From the NCBI GenBank assembly GCA_947359465.1, contig OX375881.1, positions 122,833,967 through 122,897,966 of the forward strand: a stretch of DNA of 64,000 bases, read 5' to 3'. The stretch is from Metellina segmentata. Taxonomy: Eukaryota; Arthropoda; Arachnida; Araneae; Tetragnathidae. The notes beneath the pieces were generated by a model. It did not search any database and was not told the DNA's origin. It worked only from the letters and a program-made list of their open reading frames with translations. The position numbers and the translations under genes were made by a program. Of the stretch, positions 1 to 11,126 are shown in pieces (positions within the stretch are counted from its first letter, which is position 1; every line of letters starts with the position of its first letter).

Positions 1-22
1 TTTCAGAGTTACAGTAACGAGC

Positions 23-1031
23 TCAATAAGGTGTTGACCCGCCTCTAGCCTGGATGCAAGCTGCCACACGTCGTGGCATAGACCGATAAAGCTCTCGGAT
101 GGTCTCCTGCGGTATTTCTTGCCAAATTTGCTCCAATTGTCGGATTACGTCATCAACATTCCCTATCGGATGCAGTCGCCTTCCCATCATATCCCAGACT
201 TGCTCGATGGGAGAGAGATCTGGTGATCTGGCTGACCAAGGAAGTGTTTGACAAGCTTGAAGACAGTTCATAGCAACACGTGCCGTATGTGGTCTGGCAT
301 TGTCTTGCTGAAAAATAAGCCCAGGGTACTGCGAAAGGAACGGTAGCAAAACAGGTCTCAGAATGTCGTCAATATACCACTGTGCAGTAAGTGTACCTCT
401 AATGACGACCAGAGGGGTCCGGCTGACAAGGGAAATGGCACCCCAGACCATAACTCCTTGTTCAGGGCCCGTGTGGCGTCCAATAGTGAAAGCAGGATCG
501 GCACGCTGCCCTGGGCGTCTCCAGACACGTCTTCGATGATCGTCAGGACACAGTTGGAAGCGGGATTCGTCGCTAAAGACTATACGTCCGCAGTCAGCAT
601 CATTCCAGCCTGATCGAGCTAAGCACCACTGTAATCTGGCTCGACAGTGTGTAGGCGTGAGTGGCAGGTGGCGTAACGGTCGGTACGAGTGTAGATTTCG
701 CTCTCTCAGGCGTCTGTGAATGGTCATGGTGAACACTCGTGTGTGGGTCGCACGACTGATGGTTGATAGCGATGAATCAGGCGCTGTGACAGCTGATCTG
801 ACAATCACTCTGTCCTCGCGATCTGTTGTGGCTCTAGGTCGACCGCTGCCATCATGACGCTGAAATCTGCCATTGTCCACCCACACTTGCCAGCGTCTTC
901 TAATCGCCGCATCGCTTCGACTCACATGACGAGCGATTCTCCGATTTGCCCAACCTGCCTCTTTCAATCCAACGACCTCTTTCAAACTCTGAAAGTTGCT
1001 CGCAATGAGCTCGAATCCTGCGGCGAGGCAT
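23..1031 (-). pseudogene. Tc1-type transposase with an N-terminal frameshift
   Basis: This is a cut-and-paste DNA transposase of the Tc1/mariner superfamily. The frame open from about 985 down to 23 holds nearly the whole protein: helix-turn-helix region (GWANRRIARHVSRSD), the GRPR hinge, and the DDE catalytic residues in VFSDESRF, QQDNARPHTA and SPDLSPIEQVWD (D34E spacing), ending RGGSTPY. The long frame has no good ATG at its beginning. The expected start, an ATG read from 1031 (MPRRRIRAH...QLSEFERGR), lies in another frame, and the two frames meet near 965-975. A 2-nt loss there (or 1-nt gain) explains the break. The catalytic domain looks intact but the first about 25 residues are out of frame. 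The 3' end and its terminal repeat lie left of the window. The closest relatives I recall are abundant spider Tc1 elements. Confidence 0.9.
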
Positions 1032-1231
1032 TATTTCAGTCGTTAAAATGTATCTTAATTCGCAATGCAGCAGAAAAAACAGTTCAAGAACAACTCCTTA
1101 TATACATCTGCTGGAAGCGAAGTTCCGATGCGCTGGAGATAGCACTATTCATTCATTGGACACCAAATTTTAATCATTTGCATATTGGGTCAAAACATTT
1201 TTGCATACGAAATTTCAAAGCAATCGGATGA

Positions 1232-2329
1232 TTCCTTCTTGGTGCGTCGATTTGTTTTGTTATAGAGTGTATTTTAGAGAGTAATTACGCCTTAGGTTAT
1301 AAGAAGGGTATCAGTTATGAAAAAGCGACGCTGACGTCAGTAAAAATAAGATAGAGAAAATGTTTAGCGCAGATGCTATTCACCAGGTTCACAAGAAGTA
1401 AAAATCACCTTTAACCCTTTAATGATTCAGACGATGAGGAGGTATCTCTCTCTCTCTATGCAGATCTGATAAGGTTTAGAAATGACAAGATTAATATTAC
1501 ATTTTGATCTGATCATTTTGTCTAACGATGAGATACGAACCATCAAGTTCTGGTTAAAATTAGCTAATGTCGATATAGATCATCCATCAAGATATGGTAC
1601 GTTTTGGTAATAGAGAAATTCGTCTATAAAGGTCCATGTTTCATATATACAGGGCGTTTCTGCGGTCATGGGACAAACTTGGAGGGGTGGTACAGCTTGT
1701 TTAAAACATACATTTTTCGTATTGGAATGTATGGTTGAAAGTGACGCGTGAAGGTAAAAACACAAAAAATGTGACATGAACTGAAAAACATTGTTTATTT
1801 ACATCATTGAAAAGTGCTTTTTTTGTAGTAATGTTTACAATGAAGGCTCAAAATTGTGACCACTAACAGAAAGACAAACTGTGATTGGATGGCAATGCTG
1901 TGGGTTGAGGGCAGTAGTGTGCTTGGCCATCCCTGATCTGATACATCTGCGGGAAGCCGGGAAAACGTCCTTTGCAACTGTACTGTCGGCCGTGATGGGA
2001 GATTTTACAAATAGTGAAAAGGGGACATGTGTATGATGTAATGGACTTTGCGGGCAAAAAACAAACAAATAAACAAATACTTCCTATTATAATATTAGAG
2101 ATATTTACTCTTGCGTTAGCCGCAGCTTGTCCGCGGTCGGACCTTGCGCCATAAAACCAAAATCAATCAACATAAGGTCAATTTGCTAATGATGAGATGT
2201 ATCGTGCATTAATTTCGAAATGTTTTTTACTAAAGTTGAAATTGTGTGTGAATGTTAAATTTAAAATTGGGGTTGGGGAACTTATATCCTTATGTTGGCG
2301 CGGTGTAGAAATTTAGAGAGTGCTTGCTC
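1232..2329. other. Non-coding stretch
   Basis: No frame here resembles a known protein. A CT microsatellite lies near 1445-1460. A line of text near 1650 (cagggcgtttctgcggtcat) looks like the edge of an unidentified repeat, but no second copy was found in the window. The short open frames are low in information content. Confidence 0.5.
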
Positions 2330-2336
2330 TCTCAGG

Positions 2337-2515
2337 AGTTGCAACGTCATATGGCCCTCGAGCAACACAACGTGCTATTGGTGATGGTCAAACATGAAAG
2401 GAAAGAACAATATCACTTCATTTTGTACCACAGTCATATGACGAGATCACACCTATAATTGAAAACCACTCACCGAACTTCCACACCACGCAAAGGTGAG
2501 GACATTTGTGGTCAT
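2337..2515 (-). repeat. SINE-like dispersed repeat, copy 1
   Basis: On the minus strand this copy shares a shuffled but recognisable order of motifs with copies at 18.3, 23.8, 48.7, 49.9 and 52.1 kb: GTGGTGTGGAAGT, a gTGGTtCAAAaT block that could be a tRNA-type B box, then a region ending CCGTTGTGTTGCTCCAGTGC and GACGTTAATTA. The members differ by many substitutions, so the family is old. A tRNA-derived SINE is the most likely identity but I did not prove an A box. Confidence 0.5.
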
Positions 2516-2790
2516 CTCTACTATTATAAAAGGTTTGTTTGGTTTTCGGCCTGCAAAGTCCTGACGACACTTTCAGTAATGAGATTTTTTTTTTTTACAA
2601 TTTTTGGGTCAATTTAAGAATTCAATCTAGAACATTTAAAAATGAATTTAATAGTTTTTTTCAACGTTCTTCTCTCGGAAATGAAGAAGCATCAAAATTT
2701 AGAATTTTCTCCCTCTTTTCACTAATGATGTCAGCCTTTGTTACACTATTTATATTTAATCAGTATAATTCATCAGTATAAGTTTAAACA
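2516..2790 (+). repeat. Helitron-like dispersed repeat, fragment 1
   Basis: It begins CTACTATTATAAAAGG, continues through GCAAAGTCCTGACGA and CAATCTAGAACATTTAAAAA, and matches segments at 51279-51965 and 63685-64000 in the same order. A further member at 62430-62668 ends in a hairpin-like stretch followed by CTAG-T, which is a Helitron 3' end signature. This copy lacks a visible 3' end. Confidence 0.5.
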
Positions 2791-3878
2791 CATGGCATGT
2801 GTAATACATAATAATATAAGACATGATAATGAATAAGATAAATGCTTTGAACAGAAAATAAGCTTAATTTTCTTTCACAATTTTAAATACAATAAAGTTA
2901 CAAAACTAATTAAAAACAATTTCTTGCAATGTGACGCTACATTTCATTTTTAAATCTTTATACCATGCATAATTTGTGCATACATTCCACTGCCAAATAT
3001 TAGATATATGTATAAAAAAATTCTAATAGACGAATTAATGTATCAGAATAAAGGAATTAAAGGAATTTAAAAGAAACTTATACTTATTATAAATTTTAGG
3101 TAAGTTTCTCTATGGTGGTAACTTCTATTATATTCTACAGAATAGTAATATAACACGCTTGGGCACATCATACATATTTTTCAATGGCATACCATCAAAA
3201 CGTTTATTTTTTTACTTGTGTTACTTTTCTTGCCGGGGTGCGATATGGCAATTTATGCTCGACTTTCAAGTAAATGTGAAAATTTCATTCTACTATACAA
3301 CAAAATGATACAAATACAATGAGTGATTCAATATCTTTAGCAGGAAATAAATAGATGGAAATATCAAGACTTTAATATTCTCAATTTGTAAGTGTTTGTA
3401 GTTTTCAAGTTTTGATTCTACTTTTGATTTACGTTTTGCATCCAATACATCACACACAATTTTTATTTTAGAAAATTTTTGTAATAATATATTGGTTGAT
3501 GCCCAAATAATATGCTTCGTGACATGGTCAGCTTTAAAATTTTGTGGACAATCATTAAGTCCACACAATTATTAAATATATTTCCTTAGGTGAGAGTATA
3601 TTTTATGAATTGTGATGTACAAATAACTGTTGATTATCAACTTTTAAAAATTTATTTTCATATTCAAACAACAATTTTAATAAAACAAGATAATTATGAG
3701 TTATCATGCAAAACACATCACGATGAGGATGAAGTAGTGAACCTCAATCTAAATTTTAATTAAGATATCATCTCCACTAAATTCTAAATGTTTGTTCACT
3801 GTCAATATATATTCACAGAATGAACAATGCTATATTTTGATATTGAATATATACAATACCTAGAATTATATGTAATAT
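2791..3878. other. AT-rich non-coding stretch
   Basis: Very AT-rich with no recognisable coding region, terminal repeat or tandem repeat. It ends at the ACAT that forms the left target duplication of the gypsy element. Confidence 0.5.
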
Positions 3879-3882
3879 ACAT
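3879..3882. repeat. Target duplication ACAT of the gypsy element (left)
   Basis: The four bases before the LTR are ACAT and the same four follow the other LTR at 10094-10097, as expected for a Ty3/gypsy integrase. Confidence 0.85.
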
Positions 3883-4200
3883 TGTGACCGTGTGCTGAGA
3901 AATTCCTCCTTGAAGCGGGCGAACAAGCGACAAACTCTCATTACACTCACAAACATTTATTAATCTAATTTACATTACGTGTGTGGACACAACATATATA
4001 GTATTTACATAACCTTTCATAACTAACTACCCGACATAACGGACGCTACGACGCGTCTTCATTCTACGCCGCCGATATCTCCCTGACCTCCTTAGGGTGT
4101 CCTTGATCGGAGCAGGGGTGAGATTTAGTTTTGGTTCTCACTTTTAGTTCGGAGGTTTATAGCTCTGCAGCTGACGATGCGCTATATTTCACTTGTTACA
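3883..4200 (-). repeat. Gypsy 3' LTR
   Basis: 318 bp, TG...CA ends (TGTGACCG...TTGTTACA on the plus strand). It matches the LTR at 9776-10093 at every base I compared. The stop codon of gag-pol lies at its inner edge (4196-4198), so the coding frame runs into the LTR. The adjacent 4201-4215 (gtctccccccctgg) reads on the minus strand as a purine-rich polypurine tract for plus-strand priming. Confidence 0.95.
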
Positions 4201-7200
4201 GTCTCCCCCCCTGGCTACGAAGACGTCTCGGCGAGTCGCCAGGAGAAGGGTCAGATGGTTGTCTTGAGTTTTGTCGCACTGTTGGATCAGCCTTTCGGGG
4301 TCGACCTCTCCTTCGCAGTGGGGTGATGGGTACGTTTCCATTTTGAGGTGTGTTAAGGCATGGACGTAGAGCAGATGTATGATATGTTCCGACAGGAATA
4401 TCAGGAGATTGGGGATTCGCAACAACATAACTTGTTGGAGAACGCCGAGTTAAAATCAAATAGGGTCCGTCTCGGCGAGGTGCAAATTTCGCTGACCTCT
4501 TCTTAGCTTTGTTGCTCACAGTATGTGAGGTGATCCATACTTGATCTCCAGGTGCGTATTGGGGAACGCTTCTTCTTCCTCGATCAGCATTTTTCTTTCT
4601 CTGATCCTGCTTTTGTTCTACAAGATCTTTTATCTCAGAGGAGATCTTTGCAAATTTCCGTAAATACGGTGTGATCTCAGCAATGAAGTTGTCATTGTTG
4701 ATCACTGACCTTATGTCATGTTGAACATCGTCTAGTGTTCTAAGTTCTCTTCCAAACTGTAAAAAGGCTGCAGTATGAGCAGTGGTGTCACATTTTGCAG
4801 TGTTCAGAGCAAAACGGATAGTTGGGAGTTTTTCTGACCATGTGGTGTGGTCATCACCGACAAGAATGGCAAGTCTTGGTTTTAAATCCCTGTTTTTCCT
4901 TTCTACTGGGTTCGCTTGAGGACAGTAAACTGGAGTAAGAATTTGTGTAACTCCGAGAAGATAGCATACTTGTTGAAGGACAGCACTGACGAATTGGGAT
5001 CCGTTATCACTTATGAGACGACGTGGCAGACCGTATCTCAGAAACACTTCCTCTAATAAGGTTACTGCACACTCCTTTGCAGTGGCGTTTTGGAGAGAGA
5101 AAAGCTCCACCCATTTTGTAGAAGTGTCCTCAACAATGAAAATCCATTTCTTTCCATCTGGGGTTTCTGGCAAAGGACCGAAAAGATCGATCGCTAACGT
5201 CTCAAAACGCTGGGAATACACTGGTGTTCTCAAAAGTCCAGCAGGCTTTTGGTTACTTGGCTTATAACGGCTGCACTCAGCACAATTCCTTACATAATCT
5301 GCGATGTATTTTCTCATTCCAGGAAAGAAATACCGCGTTGCAATCTTGTGAAAAGTGCCCTCGGCACCATAATGTCCACCGGTTGGGGCATCGTGATATT
5401 GTTGCAGAACTCTTTCACGTTCCTGTGTCGGAACTACCAACTGGGCTTCCTCTGATTCGGAATCCGGGCCATATCGATATAAAATACCTTGAGACATTAT
5501 GTAGCCACGATTGGTCCAATTCACGTAGTTTTCGTCCTTGGAGACACTCTCAAAACAGTCAATGATTTTCTTCAAGTCATCGTCTTTCAATTGTCCTTCA
5601 CGTATGTCATTTGCCTTCCTGGATGGCAGATCAATAATGGTAACAGAACAAATGTCACAAGTGGGCCTTCCATGTGTACATGAAGGGCGGGATAGCATGT
5701 CTGCAATGACGTTTGCTTTTCCTGAAAGATATTCAACTTTGATGTTGTAAGACTGTACCTGAAGGGCCCATCTTGCGAGTCGACCGGTTGGTGATTTCAG
5801 GCTCAACAACCATTTCAAGGGTTGATGATCTGAAAATACTGTTATTTCAGCTCCTTCGACATAGCCTCTAAATTTGTCCAGCGCCCAAACGACTGATAAG
5901 GCTTCGCGTTCTGTAGTAGAGTAGTTCCTCTCTGCTGGGGTTAGCAGACGACTAGCATACTCGATTGGATGTTCTTCAGATCCTTGTCCTTGGATAAGGA
6001 CTGCGCCCAAAGCATAGCCTGAAGCGTCAGTTCTGAGGACAAATGGTTTATCCTCATCTACTTGTTTCAGCACGGGCGGTGAAATTAAGCTATTCTTCAA
6101 CGATTCAAATGCTGTCTGTTCGTCTTGTCCCCACTTCCAAGGTGTTTGCTTCTTGGTGAGATTGCTCAAAGGCCTTGAGGTCTCAGCAAACTGGGGAATA
6201 AAACGACGATACCAACTGCAAGTTTGAAGAAAGCTCTGCACTTGCTTCACGTTCTTGGGAGAAGGGATCTGTACAATGGCTTCCACCTTAGCAGGGTCTA
6301 CTTCCACTCCAGAACTCGTGATGTAATGTCCCAAATATTTGACTTTGGAGCAAGCAAAATTACACTTAGTTCGGTTGGCATGCAGATGGAACTTTTGGAG
6401 TCGGTCAAAGACTAACCGCAGGTCCTCCAGGTGTTCTTCAAAGGTTGCAGACATCACAATAATATCATCCAGATAAGCTAGAGATCTGACCTTTAGTCCA
6501 TTTCGGAAAATGTCTATAAGTCTTTGGAATGTGGCAGGGGCTGTTTTTAAACCAAATGGCATTCGAGTAAATCGAAAAACTCCAAACTGACAAACAAAGG
6601 CTGTCTTGTCTTTATCAGGAGGATACATCTTCACCTGATGATATCCTGACTTTAAGTCTATGGTAGACATAAAGGCAGTTTGCTTAGCATTTTGCAAGAG
6701 ATCATCCATACGCGGAAGAGGGTATGGATCAGACTTAGTTACTGAATTCAATTTTCTGTAATCGATACAAAGGCGGAAATCCCCATTTGGCTTGGGTATC
6801 AAGACCACAGGTGCTGCGTAGGGAGAGTCACATTCTTCTATTACTCCGGATGAGAGAAGTGCATCAATCTCTCTCTTCAAAATTTCTCTTCTCACAGGGG
6901 ATAACCGGTAAGGAGCAGTAGCAACTGGAGGAGCATCACCTGTGTCGATCCGGTGTTCGATGTAAGGTGTTGGTTCTCCCCCCGGACTGAAGTTATTTTC
7001 ATAGTGAATTAGAAGTGCATTTAATCTTCTGCACTGATCTTCACTTAAATGTTCACCTTCATCGGGACGAAGGAGATATGGATTTTCTGGTCTAACACTT
7101 TCTTTAATATCACAGGAGTGGACTTGAGCACTCGCAACGAAAGGGAAATGTTCTTTTGGCTTGTCAGTGTAGAACCAAGCATGGTCACGAAGATTTAGAA

Positions 7201-8635
7201 CAACACCTGCTTTCTTCAAAAAATCTGCTCCAAGTAGGGTACGGTTTCCTTTCGCCTCTGGGAGGGCAAAAAGTGTTAATTGAAAGGAACGTCCTTCCAG
7301 ACATAGAATTACACAGGCTGTTTGAACTTCCTTTTCTGTCTGACTTCCATCAGCGAGGGTCACTGAGAGAAAAGACTTTTCGAATACTACTCCTTCATCT
7401 TGAAGAATATGGTACAATCTTTCGCCTGCGATAGAGTGACTTGCTCCACTGTCTGCACATGCTGTGCCGAATATTCCATTTATCGTAATATTCATAACTG
7501 GAACTTCATTAGACATGGCAGGTCTATCAATTTGAATCTTCTCAAAACGAGCTGAGTCAAATTTTGTGGAAGGATTGCAAACTGGACAGTTAGCTTTAAT
7601 GAATCCGACTTTTCCACAACCATAACAAGTCCGAGCTGGTCGCTCCTGATTGTCACCAACCTTTATTCGACTAGTTCTGTTTGCCTGATTTGTTTTTTTG
7701 AACGGTACAGGCTTGATAATTTCATCTCTACCGTTGTAGGCTTTCCTTTGAATTGGAGGGGATGAGCTTCCTTTTTTGTTGTTTCTGAGACAGTCATAAG
7801 TTTCAAGCTTCTCAGCTAGGTAATCGGGAGAAATCAAATTTTCCCAATCATCTAAATAATGTTCTCGGCACTCAGGGTTGCATCTTTTCTTCATTTGATC
7901 TGAGATAATCAGATCTTGTAATTTTTCAAAGGTAGTGACACCCAGTTCAGTAATCCAGCCTTCAAAATAGTTCCTTAGTTCAAAGTAAAACTCTTTCCAT
8001 GTGCAATCTGCAGACTTTCTATGTTGACTGAAGAGCTTTCTGAACTTTTCAGCTGTCAGTTTAAAACGCTGAAGGAGTATACCTCGAATGTGTGTATAGT
8101 CATGGGATTTTACTTCAGGTTCCCTGGCTATCAGCTTTGAGATATCTGAAGGGAAAAGTCCTAATAGATGAGTCACCCACATACTCTCGTCAATTTTTAA
8201 GAACTTCATTTGTCTCTCAAATAAGACTAGAAACAAGGACATGTCATCTTCTTCAGGCTTGAATTGTGGCAAAATTTTTTGGAGATCCATTCTCATGGAA
8301 GGGTGCATTACAGGTTGGGCAGCAGAGGCCTCTACCATACGTTGAGATTCTAGCTGAATCCGTAACTTTTCAAGTTCAAAGTCTTGAACCTGTTTATCTT
8401 GCTCTCTCAGTAATCTTTGCTCTGTCAAGAGTTTGGATTCTTCTTCCATCCTTGTTGACACAATTGTGTCTAATAAATTCTTCACAAATTCTTTGTCGTT
8501 TTGGTACTCTTTACTTTCCAAAATTATTTTCTTTAGATCTAAGACTTTTAAGTCATCATCCACGTTTTCACCAAGTTCTACAACCAAACTCTGAAGATCG
8601 ACCTTTTTTGCCTTGCCTAGATAAGCCATTGTCAC
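4196..8635 (-). CDS. Gypsy Gag-Pol polyprotein, intact frame
   Basis: A single 1479-residue frame. In order: a charged coiled-coil Gag N-terminus (about 1-110) and Gag core (110-290); a zinc knuckle at 337-350 (CYGCGKVGFIKANC), in which the usual His is Phe; an aspartic protease with DSGAS at 396-400; reverse transcriptase about 590-765 with LKSGYHQV near 661-668 and YLDD at 721-724; RNase H with D869 (RTDASG) and D936 (SDHQPL); an integrase zinc-binding region (H1081, H1088, C1118, C1121); and the integrase core with D1150, D1210 (SDNGSQF) and E1245 (NPVERKNR). All catalytic residues are present. The ATG at 8635 is the first in frame. Gag and Pol are fused with no frameshift. The product would form particles and integrate cDNA; only the Phe in the zinc knuckle casts doubt on function. 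Confidence 0.95.
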   Translation of the reverse strand: MTMAYLGKAKKVDLQSLVVELGENVDDDLKVLDLKKIILESKEYQNDKEFVKNLLDTIVSTRMEEESKLLTEQRLLREQDKQVQDFELEKLRIQLESQRMVEASAAQPVMHPSMRMDLQKILPQFKPEEDDMSLFLVLFERQMKFLKIDESMWVTHLLGLFPSDISKLIAREPEVKSHDYTHIRGILLQRFKLTAEKFRKLFSQHRKSADCTWKEFYFELRNYFEGWITELGVTTFEKLQDLIISDQMKKRCNPECREHYLDDWENLISPDYLAEKLETYDCLRNNKKGSSSPPIQRKAYNGRDEIIKPVPFKKTNQANRTSRIKVGDNQERPARTCYGCGKVGFIKANCPVCNPSTKFDSARFEKIQIDRPAMSNEVPVMNITINGIFGTACADSGASHSIAGERLYHILQDEGVVFEKSFLSVTLADGSQTEKEVQTACVILCLEGRSFQLTLFALPEAKGNRTLLGADFLKKAGVVLNLRDHAWFYTDKPKEHFPFVASAQVHSCDIKESVRPENPYLLRPDEGEHLSEDQCRRLNALLIHYENNFSPGGEPTPYIEHRIDTGDAPPVATAPYRLSPVRREILKREIDALLSSGVIEECDSPYAAPVVLIPKPNGDFRLCIDYRKLNSVTKSDPYPLPRMDDLLQNAKQTAFMSTIDLKSGYHQVKMYPPDKDKTAFVCQFGVFRFTRMPFGLKTAPATFQRLIDIFRNGLKVRSLAYLDDIIVMSATFEEHLEDLRLVFDRLQKFHLHANRTKCNFACSKVKYLGHYITSSGVEVDPAKVEAIVQIPSPKNVKQVQSFLQTCSWYRRFIPQFAETSRPLSNLTKKQTPWKWGQDEQTAFESLKNSLISPPVLKQVDEDKPFVLRTDASGYALGAVLIQGQGSEEHPIEYASRLLTPAERNYSTTEREALSVVWALDKFRGYVEGAEITVFSDHQPLKWLLSLKSPTGRLARWALQVQSYNIKVEYLSGKANVIADMLSRPSCTHGRPTCDICSVTIIDLPSRKANDIREGQLKDDDLKKIIDCFESVSKDENYVNWTNRGYIMSQGILYRYGPDSESEEAQLVVPTQERERVLQQYHDAPTGGHYGAEGTFHKIATRYFFPGMRKYIADYVRNCAECSRYKPSNQKPAGLLRTPVYSQRFETLAIDLFGPLPETPDGKKWIFIVEDTSTKWVELFSLQNATAKECAVTLLEEVFLRYGLPRRLISDNGSQFVSAVLQQVCYLLGVTQILTPVYCPQANPVERKNRDLKPRLAILVGDDHTTWSEKLPTIRFALNTAKCDTTAHTAAFLQFGRELRTLDDVQHDIRSVINNDNFIAEITPYLRKFAKISSEIKDLVEQKQDQRKKNADRGRRSVPQYAPGDQVWITSHTVSNKAKKRSAKFAPRRDGPYLILTRRSPTSYVVANPQSPDIPVGTYHTSALRPCLNTPQNGNVPITPLRRRGRPRKADPTVRQNSRQPSDPSPGDSPRRLRSQGGRL

Positions 8636-9775
8636 TATAGTTGTAAAGTACAGTTCAAAAGTCTCAATCTAAATATCCACCAAAGTTTGTATTAATACTA
8701 AAATTATTTACTTATACACTTTTCTTTGCACACTAGTTCACATAAAAGTTATATAAGGTGTGTTCATATGTAGCACAAGGTATGGGGTATACTAATGTTT
8801 TCCAAAAATGAGAAAATAAGAATTGGCATAACCTAGGTAAATTAATGATAGCATTCGCTATTAGCAGGCATACAAATATTAAGAAAAATGTCGTGGGAGA
8901 TCCACCTCAAATAAAGTATCAAAATATAGTACAAATAAACAATAAATACCATGTTTAAAGAACAGTATATCTTAAGCATTTGTAGGTTAACTAATACGAA
9001 AGATGTTTACCTATTTACTGAGTGAGGTTCACATAAAAGTTATATAAATATATATGAAAAGCACTTTGATAATTATTATGTGGGTTCACATAAAATATTC
9101 CATGTTATCAATCTGTAATCATATACCAAATAAAATAATATTGCATAGAATACTCAAAATTTTTTTAAAAACACCATTTTCCTAAAATAAAAGAAATACT
9201 AATTGCTCAAAAGTGACAAATGTATGTATTTTTGTTATAATTCAAATATGCATATACAACATTTCGATAATTCCTACAATTAACTTTCTAGAGTCATGAA
9301 AATAAATTATAAAATCTTATTTTAAAAGCAAGTATTCGAATTCAACAAAAGCAAAATAAAAGAATTCACTTTTTCAGACACAGATAAAAATAATATACAA
9401 AATGCAATTAACGTTTCCTGACTTGTTGTTTATAAACAAATTACTTCCTCATAACAAAATCGCTACTTTCGCAAACAGCAAATAGTATCTGGAATATTTT
9501 CACTCTTTCGTTTTGTACAAAACGCAACTCTTTAAGAACAATATTCTGGTTGAATATTAATTTTCCAACAAAGGAACTGAATCACTGTAAACTTCTAATT
9601 CAAATTGAACGACCTGACGTTTTGAAATTAATTTACACTATTCAGGATGAATATGTATTAGTTTACAGTTGCTCATCGCTATAGGTTTAGCAAGAACACA
9701 CGTTGGGGCAGTAAGGATTCTAGAAGAATTTACTTATCTTTGTCAGGTTCGTAATCCACGTTTAGGGCGCCATTC
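8636..9775 (-). other. Gypsy 5' leader
   Basis: About 1.1 kb of AT-rich untranslated leader between the 5' LTR and the gag-pol start, read on the minus strand. No other open frame of note. It contains the motif GTTCACATAAAAGTTATATAA at about 8739 and again near 9029, a short internal direct repeat of unknown meaning. Confidence 0.6.
9755..9772 (-). promoter_or_regulatory. Gypsy primer binding site
   Basis: Three bases inside the 5' LTR the minus strand reads TGGCGCCCTAAACGTGGA. TGGCGCC is the start seen in lysine-tRNA primer binding sites; the match beyond it is only partial, so the priming tRNA is a guess. Confidence 0.6.
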
Positions 9776-10093
9776 TGTGACCGTGTGCTGAGAAATTCCT
9801 CCTTGAAGCGGGCGAACAAGCGACAAACTCTCATTACACTCACAAACATTTATTAATCTAATTTACATTACGTGTGTGGACACAACATATATAGTATTTA
9901 CATAACCTTTCATAACTAACTACCCGACATAACGGACGCTACGACGCGTCTTCATTCTACGCCGCCGATATCTCCCTGACCTCCTTAGGGTGTCCTTGAT
10001 CGGAGCAGGGGTGAGATTTAGTTTTGGTTCTCACTTTTAGTTCGGAGGTTTATAGCTCTGCAGCTGACGATGCGCTATATTTCACTTGTTACA
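9776..10093 (-). repeat. Gypsy 5' LTR
   Basis: 318-bp copy of the LTR at 3883-4200. It should carry the promoter of the element; ATATATAGTATTT near the middle is an AT-rich stretch but no firm TATA box is claimed. The target duplication ACAT follows at 10094-10097. Confidence 0.95.
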
Positions 10094-10097
10094 ACAT

Positions 10098-11126
10098 ATA
10101 ATTTTAGAAAGATATTCCTAATTCCAAATTGTAAAATAAGTGTATTTGATTAATTTTCTTTTCTGTAATGGCTTCGAATATTCATTCAGTTTACAATAAC
10201 AGTTGTTCTTGTATTCTAACTGCAGCTTATTCTAGTAAATGAACATCGATAGGACAATGTATGAATTTTGATGCGATTAAGAATATGAAATATTGGGTGC
10301 GATTACAGAAAAGAACATGAACTAAGTACAATTATTTTACAATTCGGATTGAGGCGTTAACATATATAATATTTCGTAAACAGAATTTAAATCGTGGACA
10401 ATAGAGGAAAACTTGTTCTTACCTAAATCCTTTTATTTTGTATTCTTATAAAATGCTGTTATTTCCATAACACTTTTAATACGAACAGAAGATTATATTT
10501 TTGGATGTTGCAGTTCAATGTGTGTAAGAATAATGTCACTTTTCATATCCAAAAGAGTTGAATATTTGTCCCAGCTGCTTTGAGATGCACAAAATGATAG
10601 TTCTGTTAAAGATTGAAATTGAGATAGCTATACTCTCTGCTATAACTGTAGATAATGTTTCTTGTTCTTTAATAAAAAAAATGGAAATAAAATATTGCAC
10701 AAATCAATATTTTTTATCAATATACTTGCATTTCAAAATAATAGCAGTATCGTGTTGTTTAAAAAAAATACTATTAATGGTATATACTAGTTCTCATCAA
10801 AATAATTTCATTTATACATTGTTACTTAAATTTTTGAGCGTAATTCCAAATAGAGATTTTATTATTTGTTTAAAATTATTGTATTTAAACGATAAAATTA
10901 ACTCAAACTATAAAATTATTTTATTTGTATTTTGTGCAGGTATATATTTGTATTAATTGTGTACATGTTCTTCATTATTACATGCAGTAATTGAGCACAT
11001 GATTATTTAATTTTTATTTAATGTCACTAATTAAATAATAATTAATTAGTCCATTGTATACTTTTATTAATGTTCATTTGTTCTAATCGTTATGAAATTA
11101 AGAATACGTAATAGTTTTTTCCCTTA
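10098..11126. other. AT-rich non-coding stretch
   Basis: No recognisable gene. A plus-strand open frame at 10558-10956 is AT-driven and resembles no protein I know. Confidence 0.5.

Larger units (their letters stand above)
3883..10093 (-). mobile_element. Ty3/gypsy LTR retrotransposon, complete
   Basis: A 6211-bp element bounded by two 318-bp LTRs that start TGTGACCG and end TTGTTACA on the plus strand. By eye the LTRs are identical. The flanks carry a 4-bp direct duplication, ACAT, at 3879-3882 and 10094-10097. The element is transcribed on the minus strand: 5' LTR at 9776-10093, primer binding site at 9755-9772, a leader of about 1.1 kb, one gag-pol frame at 8635-4196, a purine-rich tract next to 4201, and the 3' LTR. 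Identical LTRs and an uninterrupted 1479-codon frame indicate a recent insertion. Confidence 0.96.

Noticed and set aside
854..1231. Plus-strand open frame of 125 codons
   Set aside because: It mostly lies opposite the Tc1 transposase and its 5' region and resembles no protein.
5013..5750. Several plus-strand frames opposite gypsy pol
   Set aside because: Antisense shadows of a well supported gag-pol frame.
10558..10956. Plus-strand open frame of 132 codons
   Set aside because: Very AT-rich, rich in Ile, Leu, Tyr and Cys, no domain, no neighbouring support; expected by chance in AT-rich DNA.
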